Positions 57,405-64,000 of a stretch of DNA of 64,000 bases are shown here, in pieces. Made by a program: the position numbers and the translations under genes. The number at the start of each line of letters is the position of its first letter. The first letter of the stretch is position 1. Below the pieces are notes generated by a model that was given only the letters and a program-made list of their open reading frames with translations, did no database searches and was not told where the DNA came from. The DNA is taken from the NCBI GenBank assembly GCA_006937955.1, contig SSNP01000082.1:62001-126000 (forward strand), read 5' to 3'. Origin of the DNA: Pachypanchax playfairii (Eukaryota; Chordata; Actinopteri; Cyprinodontiformes; Aplocheilidae).

Positions 57405-57899
57405 ACACTGAAAAAGAAGCCAGAATCCAAAAGAAATCTTTGAAAGAACTTCCTATTTTTCACAAGTAAACCTCCAAAGAAATTCTGGCTCCTTTAAAAC
57501 AAAACAGAAAAAGTGACGACTGAAGACTTTTGCACAAAACTTTGTTTCTCCAATTTTCTTTTATAATTTTAATAGTATGGGGTCGAATTCTCCCAATCAT
57601 CAGTGGATGTTGCACATGTGTTACGCACACAAACACATAGATTTTCCATAAAATAAGCAGAAATTTAAAGACCACATAACAGGTTACAGACACGTGCTGC
57701 CTGAGGGCTCAAAGGCCCTAAACAGCAAACAAAAGTTTCCAACCTTCATCTTTCTTATCAAGATGTTCCTTGATTCTCTAAATTTTTTCAACATGTTGTG
57801 CATCTTTGACAAAGTTTAGGATAAAGTGGGGACTCTTTTTTTTTTTAAAGGAAAATATTTGGTGAAAAATAAATACTTTTTTCAAACTAATTCATTAGA

Positions 57900-57965
57900 C
57901 ACAAACAAACAAACGAATGAACGAACGAATGAACAAATGAACGAACGAACGAACGAATGAACAAA
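57900..57965. repeat. (GAAC)n/(GAAT)n imperfect microsatellite
   Basis: Interrupted tetranucleotide array of AAAC, GAAC and GAAT units. Confidence 0.95.
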
Positions 57966-59033
57966 TTAATTAAATTACGAAAACTGCAGTCAAATGACAT
58001 GCGTCTGAAATATGCACAACAAACGTTATCGGTTTTATTCAGAAAACAAAGAGGAGGTGAAAATTCTCACAGAATGAAGTTGTTTGTATGATTAATAATT
58101 TCTTTGCTGCAAAATTGTCAATTTCATAATGAACTCTTCATGTCTGTGGGAGATCTCCTACATCCCTCTTCAGATCAGTGGTGTTCGCCCACCGCTCGTG
58201 TAGCACATTAACCTTCTGGTTCACTAGTCAGTGACCCAAAGTGGAATGACCTGCCATTCTGATTATTAAGTCTGAAAATATGCTCCTGCAGCATTTATGA
58301 TGCAACCAGGTGTTTTAAGTTTGGTGAAAGGAGAGCTCCATCAAATGGATTTGCATGAAAGATGGAGGCCCAATTTTTTACCATCTTTGACCTTTTAAAT
58401 GTCCTTGAACCTACTGGATATAAATACACCTACTTGGATTTAGTGCATTAAAATGAACAAAGAACATGCTGCTTTGTTCACTACATTCAGAAAAAAACGA
58501 TCTATTTTAATGACACGAAAAGCTTAAATTAAACTAAACTCTGGACTGTACAAGGAGCAGAATATTAAAAGCACCCAACAAACTAAACAATGATATGAGG
58601 ATTATTATCAAATAATCTACTGTGTTGGTTCATGAGTTTACATTGTAAATCATCCATATTGGGGTCATTACTGCTGCAACATTCAAATAAAAAAGCCATT
58701 AAAACATGAGGTTGTTCCCTGGTTTATTATTATTATTATATTATATCATATTCAAAGACAAAGATAAAAGCATTTAGATTTTTTAGGATTGTTTTTTAGG
58801 TGATTTGGCTATACAGTCCTTATTATTACTTAGTCTGTAGATGTGTTTTAGCCCAGCATTTTCCTCATAATTAGATTAAAGATGATTATTTTAAAAAATA
58901 ATCATATGTTCACAAGTCTCAAAAAAGATATACATACAATGATGGACTTTGTTCTGCTGCCTTGATCGAATTTCCCCACAAACACGGTTGAAAAACATTC
59001 TTGCACTTTTCTTTGGAACTCATTGATAAGGGG

Positions 59034-59341
59034 CTGCACAGTGGACTAGTGGGTAGCACAGTCGCCTTGCAGCGAGCAGGTCCTCGGGTTTGAAACACCT
59101 TTCTGCACGGAGTTTGCATGTTCTCCTCGTGCATGTGTGGGATTTCTCTGGGGATTTTAGCCTATTTTTTCAGACCAAAAACCTGCTTGAAGTTAATTAG
59201 CAGCTCTAAATTGCCCCTAGGTGTGTGTGGTTGTTTGTCTATATGTGGCCCTGTGATGGACTGGTGACCTGTCCAGGTGTGACCTCGCCTCTTGTCCAAT
59301 GATTGCTGGAGATAGACACCAGCTCCCCACAACCCTGAATA
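59034..59341 (+). repeat. tRNA-like-headed dispersed repeat (SINE-like), best copy
   Basis: The head contains TAGTGGGTAGC and GGGTTTGAAAC, spaced like the A and B boxes of a tRNA-type polymerase III promoter. The body contains GGAGTTTGCATGTTCTCC, CTCTAAATTGCCC, TGATGGACTGGTGACC and CACAACCCTGAATAAG, all hallmarks of a very abundant teleost repeat. Whether the head is truly tRNA-derived is inference. Confidence 0.7.
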
Positions 59342-59724
59342 AGAAAAAGTGGGTACAAATAATGACTGTTTATTGTTAATTTTCAAATATAACTGTTCCC
59401 TCATCAATAAACTGTCCCTGCCTAGATAATCAGGCCAGTTAGGTCACATTACAAATAAACTTAAGACATTTTCAGGTGTCGTTTATCCACAAAACATGTT
59501 CCAAATGCTTCCGACTGACTTATTCATGGAGCAAATAGTAGAAGGGCAGCAAAAGCAAAGAATTGCTCCTTGAACTCCAATCTCATTCAAGTTGATCAAT
59601 ATTCAACAATGTGTTCATGAACAATAATATTTAGTCATGTGATGTAAAACATTTGTTTAGATTTAAGTAGTTCATTTTGAAGACGGATATCCACCCCTCC
59701 TGTTATTCATCCGCAAATCAAACC

Positions 59725-59780
59725 ACTAAATCAAATCAAAAATACTTTATATTAATCCCCGAAGGGAAATTAAAGGGCAG
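59725..59780. repeat. Short retroposon-tail motif
   Basis: The stretch ACTTTATATTAATCCCCGAA followed by GGGAAATTAAA is the same kind of motif as at 10625-10690, without further body sequence. Confidence 0.4.
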
Positions 59781-60997
59781 GTAACAAAAACATCCACAGG
59801 TGGATGTTAATGGTTATAAATCCAGCGACAGGTTTTTTGGATATTTTTCCAGAATGCATGAATAAAACAAAACCAAGTAGACTTGTTTTTAGCAGCTTAT
59901 TTGGGTTGTCTAATTGAGTTGTTTAATTCAAAACTTTTATTTAATAACAATGTATTAATCTTAGGGGAAATTAGATAACTTGTGTGAAAGTGTAGGATTT
60001 TTTGGGGTTATAGTGATGCACAGCTTCATAATATTTTAAAGGTTTTAGTTAATGCAGTCACCACTGCATTTTAAATACATCTGAGAGTCTCTGACACTCT
60101 CGTACCTTTTTAAGACTTTTTCCAGCCACAGTTCACTCCACTATCACATAACTGGGACTGTATGTTGGTGTATTGCTGGAGGTGCCACACATTTTTGCCC
60201 TAAACTTAACCTTTCTGTGCAAGTTTGAGTTTGAAAGCATCACCTGAGAGAAGCGCAAGAGGGGATGGGATGCTCCGCTGGCTGGTGTTTTATTCATGAG
60301 TCACCCCTGCTGAGAGGGCTGTTCTTCAGCATCCAAATCCCAGCTGTGGTTCAATCTGTACTCTATTCACTGTTCTGACTGCTGACCATTGATCACAACC
60401 AAAGGTACCCGTGTGCTGAATAAGTACAAGGACTTTATGGTTCAGGACTCACTGATAGCACAAATATCTATCAGCAGATATTGGAAATGCTCCAGAGTTT
60501 TCTCGCCCAAACTCATCCGAGATGCTTCGCCGACATTTGTTAAACAGGGGCAGCGCAGCATGTGGCTGAGATGAGACGGCAGTATGTTACATGTCAGATA
60601 TGGATTAACACAGCAGTGGCAAAGAGTGAAGGCATTTCTCATTTTGAAACAAATTTCATAAGGTCCTTCTGTGCAAAGTGCCAGAGGCGAGATATCACCT
60701 TCTAATAGGCATCATAATGTTAATGGACAGTCGAGTACGGAGAGTCATTTGTCTACTTTAATCATCTGTCACACATCCAAAGCCAAATGTGGCACGACCA
60801 CTTCACTTTCCTGTCTGCTTGTGTCAGGATGATGATCATCCATCATTGATCATGTTGTAGAATAAATGTAAAAAAATGAAATATGAATCATAGTGTTAGT
60901 AAGCATATTAAGATATACAGTAAGGTACAGCAATACCAAAAGCATCTGTGAAAATCTGTGGCTATAAAAGATCATACTTAAAAATTAGTGCTAAAAG

Positions 60998-61093
60998 ATC
61001 CATCCATCCATCCATCCATCCATCCATCCATCCATCCATCCATCCATCCATCCATCCATCCATCCATCCATCCATCCATCCATCCATCCATCC
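60998..61093. repeat. (ATCC)n microsatellite
   Basis: About 24 uninterrupted copies of the tetranucleotide ATCC. Open frames across it (poly-Ser-Ile-His-Pro or Met-Asp-Gly-Trp) are artefacts. Confidence 0.98.
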
Positions 61094-64000
61094 CTAGACC
61101 ATGGTACAACACAGGAGCACCAGCTTTAAAGGTCAAGACTCTGTACACCCACATCTTAAAGATCAAGGACACTTTTTTGGGGATAGTAATGTCCATATTT
61201 TGTCCAGAAAGGACAGATGTTTTGAAAGAAGAGAGAAGGAAGCCAAATGTGTTAAAAAGTAAATTCCTAGATTAAACAGAGGAGGTGGTCTCAGGATCCA
61301 CTTCTTTTGCTACAGTTTTAAAACAATCATAGGGGTTGAACAGTTTATTACAACATCTGGCATGAACAGGTCATAGGTAGTAAGGACTTAATGACTCTCA
61401 TGAGGGACGGGTGTCTCAGTACTCCTTGTGACTTTAACTAGCTGAACTCCAAGAATTTCCAAACCTCGATCAGAACTGTGAACGTTTTTTTGTGTCATGT
61501 GTCATATCTTATAAAAAACAGAAAAACAAGTCCAGTTGCCTCTTTGGAAAAACTTTTTTGGATTGACGGTGTTCCAAACGACTAAGAATCTACAAGGAAT
61601 TCAAACTCTTACTTCTTTTGTTCAGGAACCAAATGGCCATTAGATTTTCTTTGGAAAATACACCAATTCTATTTTTAAGCACATTTTAAGGCTAAATCTA
61701 CTAAGAGAAAGTTTAGATGCAATGGTCACAACAGAAGGTGCAGAGGATATTTTTATTTTCTAAGACCTCTTTATAAAAAGTGCAGGTATTGTTGGAGTTT
61801 TCTATTTTCCACATAGCAGTCCATAATCAATCTAATGAATCATCTCCCACATACCATTTCTTAGAATTTTTATTAAGTGACTCACATTCATTTTGAGTCA
61901 TTTTTCCCAACTCTTCAAACTGCTTTTAGTGGCTCTCAGTACCTTCTTGGTGCTGTCAAACTACCATTAAATATTAAATTTCAGCATGTCTCAGAAAGGG
62001 CCGTATTTCAGTTCACCACTTCTTCTCAGAATCCTCAGTTTTTCAGGAGAGCCGATTTGCAATAGTCTCTGTGAAGTTTGAATAATTGATCAAATCATTT
62101 CTAAACTCAACATTAATTAGCTGTAAAATCAAGTAAAGCTCATCTGCAAATGCAAAGCAATAAGTAAATTATAAGTAAAAAAAAAAAAAAAACATATGCC
62201 AAAGATGGCAAATGGGATTTTGCTGTCTAAGGCACTATGATGAATAATAGCCTTATCAACAAAGCACAACACATCGCAACATGCTGAGATGTTATCACAG
62301 CTCATTTCCTGCAGCTCATCCTGTATTTCTAGCGGAATATGTGTTGTTGTGCGTCTCCTTGCACCGTCACTGACAGCCTACTCATGTCAAAACACTTTCA
62401 CTTTCTGGTGGGGGGGGGGGGTCTGTTCTCATGACAAGGATAGGGAAAAAAAGTGGCACATGTAAGCAGATGCATCAGCAGTATTAGTAAAAAGTCATCA
62501 AATTCCCACAAGGGACCTGTCTGTCATTAAAACAAACAAGAAAAGAACTGATCAGTGCATTATTCAGAGATCATCCTGGTGAGCTGTAGTCCATGGCGTT
62601 CCTGCCCAGGACTGCACCTGAGGGAGGGGGGATTAACGTAGCTCCACTCTGCAGCTCCTGTATCTGAAATCTGCCTGAGCTCATCGTTTCTGCACCTTTC
62701 TAAGCGACTGTGGCTGGATATCAAGCCCGGGCAATCTATTCCTCCGCAGAGCGCTGGCTGACCGGCATCAATGCCATGCATTGTCAAATTATTAATTAAA
62801 TGCATGCGAGTATAATCAGATGCAGACATGGCCAGGCCTCTGGGACGGCAATTGAAGCTGAATCTAAATTGCAAAAGTCCTCCGATTTATTTAATTTTTT
62901 TTCAATGCCAGCCAGCTCGGCTGTTTTAGGAGCAAAATCTTGTGGCCTGTAAAATTTAGCATCACTTAGTATTCATTCAGCTTTGTTGTGATGCTAAACA
63001 TGCACAACCGTGGCTTTCCTTTGATGAACAGCACTGATAAGAAAAGATATCAAAAAGAATGATTTTTTTAGTACTTTTTTTGTACTTGCTTCTAAAATAC
63101 TAAACTTTTTAGGATGCAATGGAAATATCTGCATACACACGACAGAAGAGTAACAGGATTATGTTTTAGTGTACATTGTATATACACAGATAGAGAGAAT
63201 ATAACATTTTTATATATATATATATATTTATGTACACAATTTTCATTCCACATCCACAGTTCAAAATGTAAATGCCACAGCTTTCAAAAGCAAAGTCTGG
63301 CACCAGCCTCCATATATTTCATTAACTTTTGTTAATGTAGTTGCTATGGCTCCAGGGTATTTGCTGAATGCTCAGTGTACTTTTCCTGAAATAATAAGAT
63401 CTATCAGTCATCGCTGGGCAAAAACAGCTTCATTTGCAGAATAAAGGTCATTCTAGCTGCTACTTCTGAGAAACTCTGACAGAGAACGCAACTATAGGAA
63501 ACTCTGCTCTGAGGTGTTCACCTGTGTTCTTAAAAACACGTGTCAAACTTACAAGACTGAGTGGACTTTTGTGGTTTGTCTTTGCAAACTGGCCATTTCA
63601 GTGATTATCTCAAAGCATGCAGCTAATTCATTCTCCACATTTGCATAAAATACAAAAGAAACAGTAAACAGTACGAGTCAGAGGGGGAAAAATATTCCCA
63701 AAATGTTAATGTGAAAAGTGATTTCAAATCCTTTAATTCATCTGTGATTAAAAGATTATTGAGCTTGTATCAGTCCAAACCATCAAGGACTATTGCATTA
63801 TTATAGTCTTATTTATTATATGGATATGCATATTTTTCAATATGTCTAATCTAATATCTAAAGTGAATTTATCTCATTCCAGCCCTGTTTTTTTTCCATG
63901 AGTAAGAAAGCTGTCAGCCTTCCATGGTTGCACTCTTTCATTAGTCAGCACTAATTAAACCTATTGATTGATCCAAACATAGAGATCTACACAGTTGAAA

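Larger units (their letters stand above)
47400..64000. other. Upstream or first-intron region with no recognised gene
   Basis: This 16.6 kb stretch has no open frame with a recognisable domain on either strand. It holds the repeats listed separately (52255-52350, 55825-55915, 56280-57404, 57900-57965, 59034-59341, 60998-61093) and an AT-rich patch near 52560-52620. Whether it is intergenic or the first intron of megf11 cannot be decided, because no promoter or first exon could be identified. Confidence 0.6.

Noticed and set aside
59041..59100. tRNA gene suggested by A-box and B-box like words
   Set aside because: It does not fold into a full cloverleaf and continues directly into a known style of dispersed repeat. 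It is treated as a SINE-like head.
60988..61275. Open frames encoding repeated Ile-His-Pro-Ser or Met-Asp-Gly-Trp
   Set aside because: They are direct translations of the (ATCC)n microsatellite.
62560..62874. 104-codon minus-strand open frame upstream of megf11
   Set aside because: The product has no EGF or signal-peptide features and no family resemblance. The sequence is more likely non-coding.

Overview
This is vertebrate nuclear DNA, almost certainly from a ray-finned (teleost) fish. It is AT-rich, has no bacterial-style operons, and is full of Tc1/mariner copies, TTAA-flanked inverted-repeat elements, retroposon tails and simple repeats typical of fish introns. The only protein gene I can support is on the minus strand: the 5' part of megf11, a multiple-EGF-domain receptor of the MEGF10/MEGF11/Draper family.

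Twelve coding exons were placed by reading splice sites and reading phase by hand. They run from the start codon at 44920 down to 2077. All phases join without a stop and give 560 complete codons: a signal peptide (about residues 1-22), an EMI domain (about 30-106) and a run of laminin-type EGF modules to residue 561. The related human protein is about 1,040 residues, so the remaining EGF modules, the membrane segment and the signalling tail must lie beyond base 1. Calling megf11 rather than megf10 rests on several module stretches (CTEEC..HGRCVSPDTC, HCSNRCQC, ITGACVC, CQLPCQC, VCAQPCP).

Layout, read in the direction of transcription (right to left). 64000-47400 is upstream or first-intron DNA with no recognised gene. 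A candidate 5' untranslated exon lies at 47283-47399. Exon 2, with the start codon, is at 44814-44929. The EMI exons are at 41701-41802 and 41242-41342. The EMI-to-EGF linker exon is at 36409-36501, followed 155 bp later by a possible 21-nt frame-preserving microexon (36233-36253). A roughly 25 kb intron follows. The EGF exons are then at 11147-11393, 10932-11049, 9628-9764, 8105-8317, 7446-7620, 3779-3899, 2273-2436 and 2077-2179. Bases 1-2076 are intron.

The non-coding DNA holds two decayed Tc1-like transposase copies, a Tc1/mariner-type end, three inverted-repeat elements (two with TTAA ends), and a family of tRNA-like-headed dispersed repeats. It also has a nested retroposon insertion with a 15-bp target duplication, several microsatellites and one assembly gap. 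I found no tRNA, rRNA, CRISPR array or second protein gene. I saw no previously undescribed biological system; the most useful new leads are the microexon and the 5' untranslated exon.
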